This document shows positions 45,601 through 58,405 of a DNA stretch of 64,000 bases, one piece after another. The translations under genes and the position numbers were made by a program. The notes under the pieces were generated by a model. That model did not search any database, was not told where the DNA came from, and saw nothing but the letters and a program-made list of their open reading frames with translations. Numbering within the stretch: the first letter of the stretch is position 1; each line of letters starts with the position of its first letter. The DNA is taken from NCBI RefSeq assembly GCF_000429185.2, contig NZ_AUBJ02000001.1, positions 1,116,001-1,180,000 on the forward strand, read 5' to 3'. Source of the DNA: Actinoalloteichus caeruleus DSM 43889. GTDB taxonomy: Bacteria > Actinomycetota > Actinomycetes > Mycobacteriales > Pseudonocardiaceae.

Positions 45601-47589
45601 GGCCACGACCGCCGCGGCGATCTCACCCTGGGAGTGCCCGATCACCGCGACCGGGTGCACACCGACCGCCCGCCACACCTCGGCCAGCGACACCATCACC
45701 GCCCACAGCACCGGTTGCACGACCTCGACCCGGGCCAGGGCGTCCTCGTCGTCGAGGACCTCGAACAGGTCGAAGTCGGTGAAGGGCGCCAGTGCCTCGG
45801 CGCACCGGTTCATCGAGTCGGCGAACACCGGGGAGCTGGTGAGCAGTCCCCGGCCCATCCCGACCCACTGGGCGCCCTGCCCGGGGAACACGAACACCGG
45901 CCGGACCGGCGAACCCGCCACACCCGACACGATGTCCGCGGAGTCCTGCCCGCTCGTGAGGGTGCCGAGCAGTTCGTCCAGCCGGGGGACGCCGTCCGCG
46001 AGGAGCACGGCCCGGTCGCTGAAGGACGTCCGGTGGGCGAGGGAGTGCGCGAGGTCGACGAGCCTGACGTCAGGGTGTGCCGACACGTGCGCGCGCAGGC
46101 GTGCGCTCTGCGCTCGCAGTGCCTCGGCCGAGGCGCCCGACACCGGTACGGGCACCAGCGGGCAGGACAGGGCGACCGGCCGCGTCTCCGCCCCTTCGGC
46201 GTGGGGCTCGTCCTCCGGGGCCTGTTCGACCAGAACGTGCGCGTTGGTGCCGCTCACCCCGAACGAGGACACCCCGCCCCGGCGGGGACGACCGGTCTCC
46301 GGCCACGGTGCTGGTCGCGTGACCAGGGCCATCGCTCCCGAGTTCCAGTCCACGTACTCGGAGGGGTTCTCCACGTGCAGCGTCGGTGGGAGCGTGGCGT
46401 GCCGGATCGCCATCACGAGTTTGATCAGCCCGGCCATTCCCGCCGCGGACTGGGTGTGGCCGATGTTCGACTTCACCGAGCCCAGCCACAGCGGCCGCTC
46501 ACGTCCCTGCCCGTAGGCGGCCATGAGCGCCTGGGCCTCGATCGGGTCGCCCAGGACGGTGCCCGTGCCGTGTGCCTCGACGAGGTCGACCTGGGTGGGG
46601 GACAGCCGGGCGTTGGCCAGGGCGTCCCGGATGACCTGCTGCTGCGCGGGCCCGTTGGGGGCGGTGAGCCCGTTGGACGCGCCGTCCTGGTTGATCGCCG
46701 AGCCCCGGATCACCGCCAGCACGGGGTGGCCGTTGCGCCGCGCGTCGGACAGCCGTTCGACGAGCAGGACACCAAGTCCCTCGCCCCAGCCGGTTCCGTC
46801 GGCGTCCGAGGAGAACGCCTTGCAGCGGCCGCTGCTGGACAGGCCGCCCTGCCTGCTGAACTCGGTGAACGCTCCGGGACTCGACATCAGCGTCGCGGCG
46901 CCCACCAGTGCGAGTGAGCACTCGTCCCTGCGCAGCGACTGGCAGGCCAGGTGCAGCGCGACGAGCGACGAGGAGCACGCCGTGTCGATCGTGATCGCGG
47001 GCCCGTTCAGTCCGAAGGTGTAGGCGATGCGGCCCGAGGTGACGCTGGGGGTGGTGCCCGTGCCGATGTAGATCTCGGTCCCCTCCGGCGGGTACATGCT
47101 GGAGCCGTACCCCTCGGCGGAGGTTCCGACGAAGACACCCGTGCGTGATCCGCGCAGGGTGGTCATGTCGATCCCGGCCCGTTCGACAGCTTCCCAGGAG
47201 GCTTCCAGCAGCAGCCGCTGTTGCGGGTCCATCGCCAGTGCCTCACGCGGGGAGATCCCGAAGAACTCCGGGTCGAACAGCGGCATGTCGTGGACGAAAC
47301 CCCCTTCCAACGCGTATCCCCGCGACGGTTCCTCCTCCCGGCGGACGAAGAGGCCGTCGAGGGTCCAGTTGCGGTCGGTGGGGAACGGGGACAGGGCGTC
47401 GACCCCGGCCACCACCAGCTCCCACAACTGCTCGGGGGTGCTGACCCCGCCGGGGAACCGACAGCTCATCGCGGTGATCGCGATCGGCTCCCTCGCCCGT
47501 TCCTCGGCGGCGCGCTGCCGGTCCCGGGTCTCCTGGAGCTCCTCGGTCGCCCGCCTGAGGAAGTAGCGCAGCTTCTCGTCCTGAACCAT
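42688..47589 (-). CDS. Type I modular PKS, single module KS-AT-KR-ACP
   Basis: 1633 residues. Docking helix [20 protein letters not shown] Cys205, AT Ser653 with YASH at 750 (methylmalonyl), KR with TGGTGALG (from 1202), HTAAALDDG giving LDD (B-type) and YAPGN catalytic residues, and ACP GLDSV with Ser1514. No DH or ER. The C-terminus [14 protein letters not shown] is a docking tail much like that of the upstream PKS. The ATG at 47589 is chosen because GGGAAC lies upstream; an ATG at 47616 is possible. Its AT has the 1.04-kb sequence shared with the downstream PKS. It elongates the methoxydienoyl chain by a propionate unit and leaves a hydroxyl on the carbon that came from the methoxymalonyl carboxyl. 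Confidence 0.95.
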   Translation of the reverse strand: MVQDEKLRYFLRRATEELQETRDRQRAAEERAREPIAITAMSCRFPGGVSTPEQLWELVVAGVDALSPFPTDRNWTLDGLFVRREEEPSRGYALEGGFVHDMPLFDPEFFGISPREALAMDPQQRLLLEASWEAVERAGIDMTTLRGSRTGVFVGTSAEGYGSSMYPPEGTEIYIGTGTTPSVTSGRIAYTFGLNGPAITIDTACSSSLVALHLACQSLRRDECSLALVGAATLMSSPGAFTEFSRQGGLSSSGRCKAFSSDADGTGWGEGLGVLLVERLSDARRNGHPVLAVIRGSAINQDGASNGLTAPNGPAQQQVIRDALANARLSPTQVDLVEAHGTGTVLGDPIEAQALMAAYGQGRERPLWLGSVKSNIGHTQSAAGMAGLIKLVMAIRHATLPPTLHVENPSEYVDWNSGAMALVTRPAPWPETGRPRRGGVSSFGVSGTNAHVLVEQAPEDEPHAEGAETRPVALSCPLVPVPVSGASAEALRAQSARLRAHVSAHPDVRLVDLAHSLAHRTSFSDRAVLLADGVPRLDELLGTLTSGQDSADIVSGVAGSPVRPVFVFPGQGAQWVGMGRGLLTSSPVFADSMNRCAEALAPFTDFDLFEVLDDEDALARVEVVQPVLWAVMVSLAEVWRAVGVHPVAVIGHSQGEIAAAVVAGALSLSDGARVVALRSRALRALAGAGGMVSVPLPVEEVASRLGPGLSVAAVNGPESVVVSGAAEAVEEWLARCEREGVRARRVAVDYASHSAQVDQLESELVEVLAGVRPESSRVPFYSTVTGGVFDTVGLDGRYWFRNLRSTVEFSAAVRASVVDGHGVFVEVSPHPVLAMGVQEHDGVVVVETVRRGEEEASRFLRSVARAHVCGVRVDWSAVFSGGGRTDLPTYAFQRRRFWITDETPAVVPAVAPTEQAEADTRFWAAVDEGDPGALAGVLGADEDNAEALARVLPLLASWRGRAHQQSAVDELRYEVTWRASTAPAAAPLGGTWLLVIPDTVSEHAVVTGCAAALTGAGARVVPLVVGDGDLERERLADRIDAARTAGDGAAPEEFAGVLSLLALHDAPHPEHPAVPRGFAGTVALLGALGPAGVDAPLWCVTRGAVSVGDTELLTNPAQATTWGLGRVAALEHPDRWGGLIDLPQALDDRTTTLLAVALSGAGDEDQLAVRQSGVFVRRLVRRPLGTAPGRREWRPAGTVLVTGGTGALGGQVARWLARAGAPHILLASRRGPDAPGADGLRAELHELGAEATIAACDVGDRDALAALLAEIPEDQPLTAVVHTAAALDDGLIDSLDPAQLGRALHAKATAAWNLHELTRDVDLDAFVLFSSFGGIVGTPGQGNYAPGNAYLDALALHRRAHGLPATAIAWGAWGGGGLADGPFGETLNRHGLRAMEPELATAALHQAVEHDETCVLVADIDWERFFVAFTATRNSPLLGDLPDVRRIALAGVGPAGPGGREPVELAQTLAGLSETEQHSLLLEVVREQVAAVLGFTGPEAVVVKRAFQEMGLDSVTAVELRNRLGGRTGLKLPVTMAFDYPHAERLAEFLRERITRDGDAATAAALEGLDRIEAAMVSAAPEGPGRARVVHRMRALIAALSEEHDETDQVSERIESASDEEMFQLLGRKFGIS
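44896..45932. repeat. 1,037-bp near-identical AT repeat, copy 2
   Basis: Second copy of the AT segment at 39945-40981, in the same orientation. The boundaries fall exactly at the ends of the exchangeable AT unit, and the flanking linkers and KR diverge at once. The TTG-rich codon style begins and ends with the repeat here, so this looks like the recipient of a recent conversion or AT swap. Confidence 0.93.
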
Positions 47590-47624
47590 GGCGTTCCCAC
47601 TTCCGTTCGCTCGCATCCGCTGGT

Positions 47625-50600
47625 TCACGAGATGCCGAACTCCTTGCCGAGCAGTTCGAAGATCTCGTCGTCGGTGGCCTCGTCCAGGTCCGCCGCGGGG
47701 GCGGAGCCCTCGGCTGGCCCTCGGTCCTCCCCCCACCTGGCCAGCACGTCGTGCAACCGCAGGGTGATCCTCGTGCGCTCACCGTGGTCGGTGCCGATGT
47801 CGGCGAGCAGGGCCTCGAGCCGGTCGATCTCGGCGAACACCGGCGACACGGTGTCCGCCGCCTCCTCGGGCACGATCTCCGCGCGCAGGTAGGCGGCCAG
47901 CTGGGCCGGCGTCGGGTAGTCGAACACGGTGGTCGGCGGCAGCCTCAGGCCGGTGGCGGTGTTCAACCGGTTGCGCAGGTCCACCGCGATGAGCGAGTCG
48001 AACCCGAGCGTCTTGAACGACTCGTCCGGTCCGACCGCCTCGGCGGAGGAGTGCCCGAGGACCGACGCGGCGAGGGTGCGCACCATCTCCAGCACGACGC
48101 GGTCGCGTTCCTGCTCGGAGAGGCCGGCCAGCGTGTGCGCGAGTGCCCCGGAGGACGGGACGGCTCCCCCCTCGGCGGCCCGGGGCACCGGTACCCGCAC
48201 GAGCCTGCGCATCAGCGGCGGCACCCCGCCCGCCGCAGCCTGCGAGCGGAGCGCGCCGAAGTCCAGCCGCATCGGCAGCAGCACGGGTTCGTCGAGCGCG
48301 GCGGCGAGGTCGAACAGCGCGATGCCCTGCTCGTGCGACAGGCCGATGACCCCGGTCCCACTCATGCGCCGGACGTCGGTGTCGCTGAGGTGCTCGGTCA
48401 TGCCGCCGAGCTCCTCCCAGAAACCCCAGGCCAGCGAGGTCGCCGCGAGGTTGTTGGCGTCGCGGTGTTGGGCGAGCGCGTCGAGGAACGCGTTCGCGGC
48501 CGCGTAACCCGCCTGACCGGAACTGCCGAAGGTGGCCGCAGCGGAGGAGAACAGGACGAAGGCGGCCAACGGCAGGTTCTTGGTCAGCTCGTGCAGGTGC
48601 GCCGCGGCGTCGAGCTTCGGCCGCATCACCCGCTCCACCCGTTCGGGGGTCAGCGAGCTCAGCATGCCGTCGTCGAGCACGCCGGCGGCGTGCACCACCG
48701 CGGTCAGCGGGTGCTCGGCCGGGATCGCGGCGACCGCCGCCGCGAGGTCATCGTGGACCGAGGCGTCGCAGGCCACGATGGTGGTGGTGGCCCCCAGCCG
48801 CGCCAGTTCGGCGGCGAGGTCGTCCGTTCCGGGCGCGTCGGGGCCCTGCCTGCTGAGCAGCAGCAGGTGGCGTACACCGTGCCGCTCCGCGAGGTGCCGC
48901 GCGAACAGCCGACCCAGCATTCCCGTGCCCCCGGTGATCAGGACCGTGCCGTCCGGGTCGAGGCCACGATCGGACGGGGCCTCCGAGGGGGGTGGGGTGC
49001 CGGTGATCCGTGGTGCGAGCACGAGTCCTCCGCGGACCGCGAGCTGCGGTTCCACCGACTGGATCGCGGCCGGGACGACCGCCCAGGACGCCTCGGTGTC
49101 ATCCACGTCGAGGAGGGTGAACCGGCCCGGTTCCTCGGACTGGGCGGCGCGGAGGAGCCCCCAGAGGGGGGCGGCGGCGAGGTCCTGGACGTCCTCCGCC
49201 CGCCGTGTCGCCAGGGCGCCGCTGGTCAGGACGACGAGCCGCGTAGTGGAGAACCGCTCGTCGGCGACCCATTCCCGCAGCAGGTCGAGTGCCTGGCCGA
49301 CGAGCCGGTGCGCCGTCGTTGTCACGTCGACACCGGAACCGCCGAACGCGGCGATCACGACGTCGGGGGCGGGCGTGCCCCCGTCCAAGGCTGAGGCGAG
49401 GGTGGCCAGGTCCGGGTAGCCGTCCACTCGTACCCCGCCGACCCGCGTCCCCGTCGTGTCGAGCAGGTGCGGGTCCGCTCCGAGCACCGTCCACCGTTGG
49501 CCGGGCACGGCCTCGGCCGACACCGCGACCCCGGTCCACTCCAGTTGGAACAGTGACTCGCGTTGGCCGTTGCCCGCCGCCCTGAGCTGCTCCGGTTCCA
49601 CTGGGCGCAGCACCAGGGAGTCGACGGTGGCCACCGGGGCACCGGTCGTGTCGGCGATGCGGAACGCGACGCCGTTCGGGCCGGAGGGGGTGAGGCGCAC
49701 CCGCAGTTCGGTCGCGCCGAGCGCGTGCAACGTCACCCCCCGCCACGCGAAGGGCATGCGGGGTTTGCCGTCGTCGTCCCCGGTGGCCCGTCCGGCGCGG
49801 AACTCGTCCAGCCCGGTGGCCTGGAGCGCTGAGTCGAACAGGGCCGGGTGCAGGCCGAAGTCGGCGACGTCGGCCCGCCCGTCCTCGGGGAGGGCGACCT
49901 CCGCGAACACCTCGTCGCCGCGTACCCACGCGGCGCGCAGGCCCCGGAACAGCGGTCCGTAGTCGTAGCCGAGCTTCTCCGCGTTGTCGTAGGCGTCGTC
50001 GATCTCGATGCTCCGCGCTCCCGGCGGTGGCCAGGCGGTGAGCTCGCCGCCTCCGGCGGGCTCGGTCGACTGCTGGACGCGGAGCACGCCACTGGCGTGC
50101 CGCAGCCACGCCTGCTCGTACTCGGCGTCGGCCGAACGCGAGTGGACGGTGAAGGTGCGCCGCCCGGTCTCGTCCTGTGCGTCGACGGCGAGCTGGATCT
50201 GGGCGGCCCCACGTTCGGAGAGGGTCAGCGGCGCCTCGAGGGTCAACTCCTCCAGCACGTCGCAGCCGAGCTGGCGGCCCGCCCGCAACGCCATCTCCAC
50301 GAAGCCCGTTCCGGGTACGAGGACGGTTCCGAGCACGCCGTGCTGGGCGAGCCAGGGATGGGTGCGTCGCGCGAGTCGGCCGGTGAACAGGAAACCGTCG
50401 CTGTCGGCGAGTGGGACGCCGGCGGCCAGCATCGGGTGTTCGGTGGCGCCGAGCCCGATACCGGCCATGTCGCCGGTGGAGGTGGTGGGGATCGGCAGCC
50501 AGTACCGCTGGTTCTGGAACGCGTAGGTGGGCAGGTCGACGGGTCGCGCGTCGTGCTCGGTGAACGTGGTGCCCCAGTCGACGGCCACTCCGTGGGCGTG

Positions 50601-53600
50601 GGCGGTCGCGAGGGACGTCAGGAACCGGCGGAGACCGCCGTCCCCCCGCCGCAGCGTGCCGGTCACCACCGCGTCGGCGCCGGCGTCGACGATGGTCTGC
50701 TCGGTGGGCATGGTCATCACCGGGTGGGGGCTGATCTCGACGAACACCCGGTGTCCCTGCTCCAGCAACGCCCGCGTGGCCTGCTCGTAGCGCACCGGCT
50801 CGCGGGTGTTGTCGAACCAGTAGTCCGTATCGAGTGCCTCGGTGCCGACGAACCGCCCGCTGGTGGTGGAGAAGAACGGGATGTCGCCGGCGGTGGGGCG
50901 CACCTGTCCCAGTTCGTCCAGCAGCTCCGTGCGCAGCTCGTCCACGAAGGCGCAGTGGGTGGGAGCGTCGGCGACGTGCCGTGCGCGGATGCCCCGCTCC
51001 TCGCACTGGCGCACCAGCTCGTCCAGGGACTCACCGTCGCCGGCGATGGTGAGCAGGGCCGGCCCGTTGAAGCCCGCGATGGCCAGTCGGTCACCCCACT
51101 CGGCGAGCAATCCCTCCGCCTCCCCCACCGGCAGGGCGAGCGAGACCAGCCCGCCCCTGCCGACGAGGCGGTTGAGCAGTAGGCGGCTGCGCCGGGCGAC
51201 CACGCGGGCCGCGTCGTCGAGGCTCAACCCGCCGGCGACGTAGGCAGCGGCGATCTCCCCCTGGCTCGTGCCGACGACGGCACCCGGCTCGACGCCGTGG
51301 GCACGCCACAGGGCCGCGAGCGACACCATGGTGGTGAACAGCGCGGGCTGGACCACATCGATGCGTTCCAGCGGCGGGGCGTCCGGCTCGGCCCGCAGCA
51401 CGGCGAGCACGGACCAGTCCACGTACCGGGCCAGTGCCTCGGCGCAGGCCTCGGCCTGGGCGCGGAAGTGCGGGGACGCCTCCAGCAGGGCCGCGGCCAT
51501 CTCCCTCCACTGCGAGCCCTGACCGGGGAAGACGAAGACCGGTTCGACCGTCGCCCTGGCGTGGCCGACGACCGTGTTCGTCCCCTGGCCGCCCTCCGCG
51601 AGGATGTCCAGGCCGCGCGCCAGGCTCTCCCAGTCCTCAGCGACGACGGCTCCCCGGTGCTCGAAGCGGGTCCGCCTCGTGGCGAGCGAGAACCCGAGGT
51701 CGGTGAGGGGGATGTCCCCCAGGGTCCGCAGGTGCTCGCGCAGCCGGTCGGCCTGGGCTCTCAACGCTTCGGCGGTGCGGGCGGACAGCACGAGGGGGAC
51801 GGGCCCAGCGCCGTCGTGGCGCTGCCGCTCGGAGGTGTCCACCGGGGCCTGTTCGAGTACCACGTGGGCGTTGGTGCCGCTGATGCCGAAGGAGGACACG
51901 GCGGCCCGCCTCGGCTGTCCGGTCTCGGGCCACGGTGTCTGGCGGTCCAGCAGCGCGACGGCCCCGGCGGACCAGTCCACCTTGGTGGTGGGCGTCTCGG
52001 CGTGCAGGCTCCTCGGCAGCACCCCGTGCCGCAGGGCCAACACCATCTTGATCACACCGGCGACGCCGGCGGCGGCCTGGGCGTGGCCGATGTTCGATTT
52101 GATCGAACCGAGGTACACCGGCCGGTCGGCGGACCGGTCCTGCCCGTAGGTGGCGAGCACCGCCTGGGCCTCGATCGGGTCTCCCAGCACCGTCCCGGTC
52201 CCGTGCGCCTCCACCGCGTCCACCTGGGAGGGGTTGAGGCCGGCATCGGCCAGTGCCTCCCGGATGACCCGCTGTTGGGACGGGCCGTTGGGCGCGGTCA
52301 GGCCGTTGGAGGCGCCGTCGGAGTTCACGGCGGTGCCTCGGACGACGGCGAGGATCGGGTGCCCGTTCCGCCGGGCGTCGGAGAGCCGCTCGACGAGCAG
52401 CATTCCGGCGCCCTCGCTCCACCCGGTGCCGTCCGCCGACTCGGAGAACGACTTGCAGCGGCCGTCGGCGGCGAAACCGCCCTGGCCGGAGAGGCCGGCG
52501 AAACCGGTGGGGGTGGCCATGACGAGCACCCCGCCGACCAGGGCGAGCGAGCACTCGCCCTCCCGCAGTGCCCGCGCCGCCAGGTGCAGGGCGACCAGCG
52601 ACGAGGAGCAGGCGGTGTCGACGGTGAGCGTGGGCCCCTCAAGCCCGAACGTGTAGGCGATGCGTCCGGAGATCACACTCGCCGCGGTGCCGGTGAGGAT
52701 GTAGCCCTCGTTGCCGTCGGCAGCCTGTTGCAGCAGCCCCGCGTAGTCCAGTCCGCTGGCCCCGGCGAACACCCCGGTCCGGGAGCCGCGCAGGGTGGCG
52801 GGGTCGATGCCGGCCCGTTCGATCGCCTCCCAGCTCAGTTGGAGCAGGAGCCGCTGCTGCGGGTCCGTCGCGGTGGCCTCCCGAGGTGAGATGCCGAAGA
52901 ACGCGGGGTCGAAGTCCCCGGGAGCGGCGAGGAAGCCGCCGTTGAGGCCCTCCACGCCCCAGCCGCGTTCGGCGGGTACCTCGTCGATCGCGTCGACCCC
53001 GTCGGACACCAGCCGCCACAGGTCCTCGGGGGACAGCACGCCGCCGGGCAGGTGGCAGCCCATGCCGATGATGGCGATCGGTTCGTCGTCCCGGGTCCTG
53101 GTCGCGACGGGCGCGGCGAGCACGGGCACGCCGGCCGCCTCGACGACGAGGAACTCCGCCAGCGCCGCCGGTGTCGGGTGGTCGAAGACGAGCGTCGCCG
53201 GCAGCCGGAGCCCCGTGGCGCCGTTGAGCCGGTTGCGCAACTCGATCGCGGTCAGGGAGTCGAACCCGAGGTCGGTGAAGGCCTGCTGGGGCTCGATCTC
53301 GGCCGGTGACTCGTGACCGAGGACGAACGCCGCCTGGCCTCGGACGAGCTCGAGGACGACGGCGGTGCGGTCCGATGGGTCAAGCCCGGCGAGGCGTTCG
53401 CCGAGCGAGGCGGTTCCCGCGACCGGACGCGCCGGCGCCCGCACGAGCCCGCGCAGCAACGGGGTGACACCTCCGGTCGCCGCGGTCGCCCGCAGCGCCG
53501 CCAGGTCGAGCCGGGCGGGCACGACCAACGCCTCGTCCACCGCGTACGCGGCGTCGAACAGCTCGCTGCCCTCCTCGGCGGACATCGCGAGAAGGCCTCC

Positions 53601-56600
53601 ACGGCCGATCCTGTCCACGTGGTGGTCGTGCAGCTGCCCCGCCATCCCGCTGCGTTCCGCCCACATCCCCCAGGCCAGCGAGGTGGCGGGCAGGCCCTGC
53701 TGCCTGCGGTGCTGGGCCAGGGAATCGAGGAAGAAGTTGGCGGCGGCGTAGTTGCCCTGGCCCGGGCCGCCGAAGACGGCGGCCACCGAGGAGAAGAGCA
53801 CGAAGGCGGACAGGTGGAGATCGCGGGTCAGGTCGTGCAGTGCCAGCGCGCCGTCGACTTTGGGGCGCAGCACCCATTCGACGCGATCAGCGTCCAGCGA
53901 GGCGATGACACCGTCGTCGGACACGCTGGCCGCGTGCACCACGGCGGTCAACGGGTGATCAGCGGGGATCCCCGCGAGTACGGAGGCCAGCCGGTCCCGG
54001 TCCGACACGTCGCAGGCGCCGAAGGTCACGGTCGCGCCGAGGGCGGACAGTTCCTCCCGCAGTTCCGCCATTCCCTCGGCCCGGGCGCCGCGCCTGCTGA
54101 CCAGCAGCAGCCGGCGCACGCCGCGCTCCGCGACGAGGTGCCGGGCGAACACCTGGCCCAGGGCGCCGGTGGCACCGGTCATCAGCACCGTGCCGTCCCA
54201 CCCGAGTTCGGGCAGGTCCTCCGCCGGTTCGTCGCGGACCCTGGCGAGGCGGGGCACCCTGGGGGCGCCGTCGCGGATGGCGAGCTGCGCCTCGCCGGAC
54301 CCGAGGGCGGCGGGCAGGGCGGCCAGTGACGCGGCCGTGCCGTCGATGTCGACGAGGACCAGCCGTTCCGGGCTCTCCGACTGCGCCGAACGAACCAGGC
54401 CCCACACGGTCGACGGCGCGAGATCGGTGATCGGGTCGTCCTGCGCGGTGGCGAGCGCTCCCCTGGTGACGATCACCAGTCGGGACGCGTCGAAGCGCTC
54501 CTCGGCGAGGAACTCCTGGACCAGGGCCAGCGCGGCGGTGGCGGCACCGCGGGCCGAGTCGGCGGTGTCCGTCCCCGGTGGCGAGGTGAACACCGCCAGT
54601 ACGGCGTCCGGGAGTCGCGCGCCGGAGTCGACGGCGGCGGCGAGCGCGGCGAGGTCGGCGTACCGTGCCGCGACGGGCAGGTCGAGGTCGGTGGACCCGA
54701 TGAGGGCGCGGTGGTCCAGCGCCAGGGTGTCCCCGTCGGTGAGGGCCGGCCAGGTGACGCGGAACAGGGAATCGTGGTGCCGGCCTCGGCCGGCACCCAC
54801 CGCGTCGGCGGAGACCGCGCGTCGCACGAGGGTCTCGACCGAGGCGACCGGGGCGCCGGTCTCATCGGCGAGCGCGACGGCGACTCCGTCGCCGCCCGCC
54901 GGGGACAACCGGACCCGCAGGGTCTGGGCTCCGCCGGCGTGCAGGGTGACACCGTTCCAGGAGAACGGCAGGGGCGAGCCGCCGATCTCGCCGGCGTCGT
55001 CGACGTCCTTCATCGCCATGGCGTGCATGGCGGCGTCGAACAGCGCGGGGTGCAGACCGAAGTCCGCGGCCCGCGCCGCGTGCTCCTCGGGCAGGGCGAC
55101 CTCGGCGAACACGTCGTCGCCGCGCCGCCACACCGCGCGCAGCCCCTGGAACGGACCGCCGTAGTCGTACCGGAACCGGGCCAGGTCCTCGTAGAAGCCG
55201 TCCAGTGGTAGGGCGACCGCGTCGCTGGGGGGCCAGGTCTCGAACACCGACCAGTCGGGGCGCGGCGGCGCGTCCGGGGTGAGCGCACCCGTGGCGTTGC
55301 GGGTCCAGGGGGCGTCGGTGGGGTCGTCGTCCTGCCGCGAGTACAGGTTCACCAGCCGGGCCCCGGTGTCGTCGGCCTGACCGACGGCGAGCTGGATCGA
55401 GACCCCGCCCCGTTCCGGGATGACCAGCGGCACCTGGAGGGTCAACTCCGCGACGTGCGGGCATCCCACCTGGTCGCCGGCGCGGACCGCCAGTTCGACG
55501 AACGCGGTTCCCGGCAGGAGCGCCGACCCGAGGATCCTGTGCTCGGTCAGCCACGGGTGCGTTCGGGCGGAGAGCCGACCGGTGAAGAGCACCCCGTCGC
55601 CCTCGGCGAGGCTGACTTCGGCGCCGAGCAGGGGGTGCTCAGCCGGTCCGAGACCGAAGGCGGTGACGTCCCCGGTCCACGCCCCGGTCAGCTCCGGCCA
55701 GTACCGCCGGCGTTGGAAGGGGTAGGTGGGCAGGTCCGCCCGTCGGGCGCCGGTACCGTCGAAGAACCCTTCCCAGTCCACCGGGTGGCCGCTGACGTGC
55801 AGTTCGGCCAGCGCCGCGACGACGGCGGCCGGTTCCGGGCGGTCCTTCCGGAGGGTGGGCACGCAGCGGGTCACGTCCGGGGGCAGGCATTCGCGGGCGG
55901 CGGCGGTCAGGGTCCCCCCGGGGCCGACCTCGAGGAACGTCGTCGCTCCCTGGTCGTGGAGGGCACGGATCCCGTCGGCGAACCGCACCGGTTCCCGCAC
56001 CTGCCGGACCCAGTGGTCGATGTCGCCGAACTCGTCGGAGACGACCTGACCGGTCACGGTGGACACGACGGTGGTGGTCGGTTCGGCGAAGGTGATGTCC
56101 CGCAGCAGGAGCCGGTACTCGTCGAGCATGGCGTCCATGTGGGCGGAGTGGAAGGCGTGGCTGACCCGCAGTCTCCTGGTCCGGGTCCCCCGGTCCTGGA
56201 AGTGCCGTTCGACGGCGGTGACGGCGTCCTCGTCACCGGAGATCACCACGGAGGCGGGTCCGTTGACGGCGGCGATGTCCACCTCCGCCGTGAGCAGCGG
56301 GCGGACCTCGGCCTCGGGTGCGCCGATCGACACCATCGCGCCGCCTGCCGGGAGGCGTCCCATCAACCGTCCGCGGGCGGCCACGAGGGCGCAGGCGTCG
56401 GGGAGCGACAGCACCCCGGCGACGTGGGCGGCGGTGATCTCGCCGACCGAGTGCCCGGCGAGGAGGTCCGGGGTCACCCCCCACGACTCCAGCAGCCGGT
56501 ACAGGGCGACCTCCAGCGCGAACAGCCCCACCTGGGTGTGGGCGGTGTCGTCGAGCAGGTCCCCGTCCCCGAACACGATGTCGTCCAGCGGCCGGTCGAG

Positions 56601-58403
56601 GTGCTGGTCCAGCTCGCCGCGGACCGTGTCGAAGGCCGCGGCGAACGTCGGGTACGTGGCGTGCAGGGCGGCGCCCATGCCCGCCCACTGCGAGCCCTGG
56701 CCGGAGAACAGCACCGCGAGCCGGGTGCCCTCGAAGGTCGCGCCGCGTACCACCGCCGGTGCTTCGGCCCCCTCGGCCAGTGCGTGGAGCCCGTTTCGCA
56801 GCTCGGTTCCTCCGGTTCCGAGCACGACGGCGCGGTGTTCGAGCGCGGAGCGACCGGTGGCCAGCGAGTACGCGACGTCCAGCGGTCGGGTTCCGTCGGC
56901 GGTGGTGGCCAGCAGATCTCGGGCCCGGGCGACGAGTGCCTGTTCGGTCCTGGCCCCGAGCACCCAGGGCAGCACCGGGGTCGACGCGGTGGTCTCGGCG
57001 CCGGTCGCCGGTTCCTGGGCCGGGGCCTGCTCGATGATGGTGTGGGCGTTGGTGCCGCTGACCCCGAAGGAGGAGATCCCGGCGCGTCTCGGGGCGCCGG
57101 TGTCCGGCCAGGGCACCTGCTCGGTCAGCAGCTCCACCGCCCCGGCCGTCCAGTCCACGTGCGGGGTTGGTTCGTCGATGTGCAGGCTGCGGGGCACCGT
57201 GCCGTGGTGGATGGCCAGCACCATCTTCATCACGCCAGCGACGCCGGCCGCCGCCTGGGTGTGCCCGAGGTTGGACTTCACCGAACCCAGCAGCAGCGGC
57301 CGCTCCCGGTCCTGCCCGTAGGTGGCGAGCACCGCCTGCGCCTCGATCGGGTCACCGAGGACCGTGCCGGTCCCGTGCGCCTCGACCACGTCCACCTGCC
57401 TGGCCGAGAGCCCGGCGTTGGCCAGTGCCTGCCGGATGACCCGTTGCTGGGACGGCCCGTTGGGCGCGGTCAGCCCGTTGGACGCGCCGTCGGAGTTGAC
57501 GGAGGAACCGCGCAGGACCGCGAGCACGGGGTGCCCGTGGCGCCGGGCGTCCGACAGCCGCTCCAGCAGCAGCAGACCGGCCCCCTCCGACCAGCCGGTT
57601 CCGTCGGCGCTGGCGGCGAACGCCTTGCAGCGGCCGTCGAAGGACAGGCCGCCCTGCCTGTCGAACTCGGAGAAGATCCCGGGGGTGGCCATCACGGTCA
57701 CGCCGCCGGCCAGGGCGAGGGAGCACTCTCGCTGCCGCAGCGCGTGCGCGGCCAGGTGGATCGCGACCAGCGACGACGAGCAGGCCGTGTCGACGGTGAC
57801 GGCGGGGCCCTCCAGGCCGAAGGTGTACGCGACGCGCCCGGAGATGACGCTGCTGGTGGTTCCGGTGAGCGTGTACCCCTCGACGTCCTCCTGGGCCTGT
57901 CGCAGGAGCATCGCGTACTCCTGGCTGCTGGCCCCGGCGAACACCCCGACGCGCTGGCCCCGCAGCGACGTGGGGTCGACACCGGCCCGTTCGAAGGCCT
58001 CCCAGGAGGTTTCCAGCAGCAGGCGCTGCTGCGGGTCCATCGCGAGCGCCTCGCGGGGACTCGTCCCGAAGAGGCCCGCGTCGAAGTCCGCCACCCCGTC
58101 GAGGAACCCGCCCTGGGCCGGCGGCGGGCCGGCGGCGGCGGTTTCGGCGGTGTTCCCGGTGGGCGGCGGCCCGACCTCCCAGCCTCGGTCGTCGGGGAAG
58201 GCCGAGATCGCGTCGGTCCCCCCGGCGACCAGGCGCCACAGGTCCTCCGGCGAGCGGACCCCGCCGGGGTAGCGGCAGCTCATCGACACGATGGCGATCG
58301 GCTCGTGCTCGCCGCTCTCGAACTCGCGCAATCGCTGCCGCGCCTGGTGGAGGTCGGCGGTGACGCGCTTGAGGTAGTCGAGGATTCTCTGGTCGTCGGC
58401 CAT
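47625..58403 (-). CDS. Type I modular PKS, two modules (KS-AT-DH-KR-ACP)x2, second with methoxymalonyl-type AT
   Basis: 3592 residues. Docking helix [18 protein letters not shown]. First module: KS Cys208, AT Ser652 with HAFH at 749-752 (malonyl), DH with [10 protein letters not shown] (His955) and FDAAMH (Asp1123), [10 protein letters not shown] (1409) with SDD, ACP Ser1716. Second module: KS Cys1932, AT with GTSQGE (Ser2380, His replaced by Thr2379) and APTH at 2480-2483 in place of YASH/HAFH, a pattern associated with methoxymalonyl-ACP; [12 protein letters not shown] (His2688) and FDSALQ (Asp2857); KR with LDD (from about 3157); ACP Ser3470. No ER. It should install a conjugated diene bearing one methoxy group. 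The open frame extends upstream, but the ATG at 58403 lies 2 bp after the previous stop and opens the docking helix. Confidence 0.95.
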   Translation of the reverse strand: MADDQRILDYLKRVTADLHQARQRLREFESGEHEPIAIVSMSCRYPGGVRSPEDLWRLVAGGTDAISAFPDDRGWEVGPPPTGNTAETAAAGPPPAQGGFLDGVADFDAGLFGTSPREALAMDPQQRLLLETSWEAFERAGVDPTSLRGQRVGVFAGASSQEYAMLLRQAQEDVEGYTLTGTTSSVISGRVAYTFGLEGPAVTVDTACSSSLVAIHLAAHALRQRECSLALAGGVTVMATPGIFSEFDRQGGLSFDGRCKAFAASADGTGWSEGAGLLLLERLSDARRHGHPVLAVLRGSSVNSDGASNGLTAPNGPSQQRVIRQALANAGLSARQVDVVEAHGTGTVLGDPIEAQAVLATYGQDRERPLLLGSVKSNLGHTQAAAGVAGVMKMVLAIHHGTVPRSLHIDEPTPHVDWTAGAVELLTEQVPWPDTGAPRRAGISSFGVSGTNAHTIIEQAPAQEPATGAETTASTPVLPWVLGARTEQALVARARDLLATTADGTRPLDVAYSLATGRSALEHRAVVLGTGGTELRNGLHALAEGAEAPAVVRGATFEGTRLAVLFSGQGSQWAGMGAALHATYPTFAAAFDTVRGELDQHLDRPLDDIVFGDGDLLDDTAHTQVGLFALEVALYRLLESWGVTPDLLAGHSVGEITAAHVAGVLSLPDACALVAARGRLMGRLPAGGAMVSIGAPEAEVRPLLTAEVDIAAVNGPASVVISGDEDAVTAVERHFQDRGTRTRRLRVSHAFHSAHMDAMLDEYRLLLRDITFAEPTTTVVSTVTGQVVSDEFGDIDHWVRQVREPVRFADGIRALHDQGATTFLEVGPGGTLTAAARECLPPDVTRCVPTLRKDRPEPAAVVAALAELHVSGHPVDWEGFFDGTGARRADLPTYPFQRRRYWPELTGAWTGDVTAFGLGPAEHPLLGAEVSLAEGDGVLFTGRLSARTHPWLTEHRILGSALLPGTAFVELAVRAGDQVGCPHVAELTLQVPLVIPERGGVSIQLAVGQADDTGARLVNLYSRQDDDPTDAPWTRNATGALTPDAPPRPDWSVFETWPPSDAVALPLDGFYEDLARFRYDYGGPFQGLRAVWRRGDDVFAEVALPEEHAARAADFGLHPALFDAAMHAMAMKDVDDAGEIGGSPLPFSWNGVTLHAGGAQTLRVRLSPAGGDGVAVALADETGAPVASVETLVRRAVSADAVGAGRGRHHDSLFRVTWPALTDGDTLALDHRALIGSTDLDLPVAARYADLAALAAAVDSGARLPDAVLAVFTSPPGTDTADSARGAATAALALVQEFLAEERFDASRLVIVTRGALATAQDDPITDLAPSTVWGLVRSAQSESPERLVLVDIDGTAASLAALPAALGSGEAQLAIRDGAPRVPRLARVRDEPAEDLPELGWDGTVLMTGATGALGQVFARHLVAERGVRRLLLVSRRGARAEGMAELREELSALGATVTFGACDVSDRDRLASVLAGIPADHPLTAVVHAASVSDDGVIASLDADRVEWVLRPKVDGALALHDLTRDLHLSAFVLFSSVAAVFGGPGQGNYAAANFFLDSLAQHRRQQGLPATSLAWGMWAERSGMAGQLHDHHVDRIGRGGLLAMSAEEGSELFDAAYAVDEALVVPARLDLAALRATAATGGVTPLLRGLVRAPARPVAGTASLGERLAGLDPSDRTAVVLELVRGQAAFVLGHESPAEIEPQQAFTDLGFDSLTAIELRNRLNGATGLRLPATLVFDHPTPAALAEFLVVEAAGVPVLAAPVATRTRDDEPIAIIGMGCHLPGGVLSPEDLWRLVSDGVDAIDEVPAERGWGVEGLNGGFLAAPGDFDPAFFGISPREATATDPQQRLLLQLSWEAIERAGIDPATLRGSRTGVFAGASGLDYAGLLQQAADGNEGYILTGTAASVISGRIAYTFGLEGPTLTVDTACSSSLVALHLAARALREGECSLALVGGVLVMATPTGFAGLSGQGGFAADGRCKSFSESADGTGWSEGAGMLLVERLSDARRNGHPILAVVRGTAVNSDGASNGLTAPNGPSQQRVIREALADAGLNPSQVDAVEAHGTGTVLGDPIEAQAVLATYGQDRSADRPVYLGSIKSNIGHAQAAAGVAGVIKMVLALRHGVLPRSLHAETPTTKVDWSAGAVALLDRQTPWPETGQPRRAAVSSFGISGTNAHVVLEQAPVDTSERQRHDGAGPVPLVLSARTAEALRAQADRLREHLRTLGDIPLTDLGFSLATRRTRFEHRGAVVAEDWESLARGLDILAEGGQGTNTVVGHARATVEPVFVFPGQGSQWREMAAALLEASPHFRAQAEACAEALARYVDWSVLAVLRAEPDAPPLERIDVVQPALFTTMVSLAALWRAHGVEPGAVVGTSQGEIAAAYVAGGLSLDDAARVVARRSRLLLNRLVGRGGLVSLALPVGEAEGLLAEWGDRLAIAGFNGPALLTIAGDGESLDELVRQCEERGIRARHVADAPTHCAFVDELRTELLDELGQVRPTAGDIPFFSTTSGRFVGTEALDTDYWFDNTREPVRYEQATRALLEQGHRVFVEISPHPVMTMPTEQTIVDAGADAVVTGTLRRGDGGLRRFLTSLATAHAHGVAVDWGTTFTEHDARPVDLPTYAFQNQRYWLPIPTTSTGDMAGIGLGATEHPMLAAGVPLADSDGFLFTGRLARRTHPWLAQHGVLGTVLVPGTGFVEMALRAGRQLGCDVLEELTLEAPLTLSERGAAQIQLAVDAQDETGRRTFTVHSRSADAEYEQAWLRHASGVLRVQQSTEPAGGGELTAWPPPGARSIEIDDAYDNAEKLGYDYGPLFRGLRAAWVRGDEVFAEVALPEDGRADVADFGLHPALFDSALQATGLDEFRAGRATGDDDGKPRMPFAWRGVTLHALGATELRVRLTPSGPNGVAFRIADTTGAPVATVDSLVLRPVEPEQLRAAGNGQRESLFQLEWTGVAVSAEAVPGQRWTVLGADPHLLDTTGTRVGGVRVDGYPDLATLASALDGGTPAPDVVIAAFGGSGVDVTTTAHRLVGQALDLLREWVADERFSTTRLVVLTSGALATRRAEDVQDLAAAPLWGLLRAAQSEEPGRFTLLDVDDTEASWAVVPAAIQSVEPQLAVRGGLVLAPRITGTPPPSEAPSDRGLDPDGTVLITGGTGMLGRLFARHLAERHGVRHLLLLSRQGPDAPGTDDLAAELARLGATTTIVACDASVHDDLAAAVAAIPAEHPLTAVVHAAGVLDDGMLSSLTPERVERVMRPKLDAAAHLHELTKNLPLAAFVLFSSAAATFGSSGQAGYAAANAFLDALAQHRDANNLAATSLAWGFWEELGGMTEHLSDTDVRRMSGTGVIGLSHEQGIALFDLAAALDEPVLLPMRLDFGALRSQAAAGGVPPLMRRLVRVPVPRAAEGGAVPSSGALAHTLAGLSEQERDRVVLEMVRTLAASVLGHSSAEAVGPDESFKTLGFDSLIAVDLRNRLNTATGLRLPPTTVFDYPTPAQLAAYLRAEIVPEEAADTVSPVFAEIDRLEALLADIGTDHGERTRITLRLHDVLARWGEDRGPAEGSAPAADLDEATDDEIFELLGKEFGIS

Positions 58404-58405
58404 GA

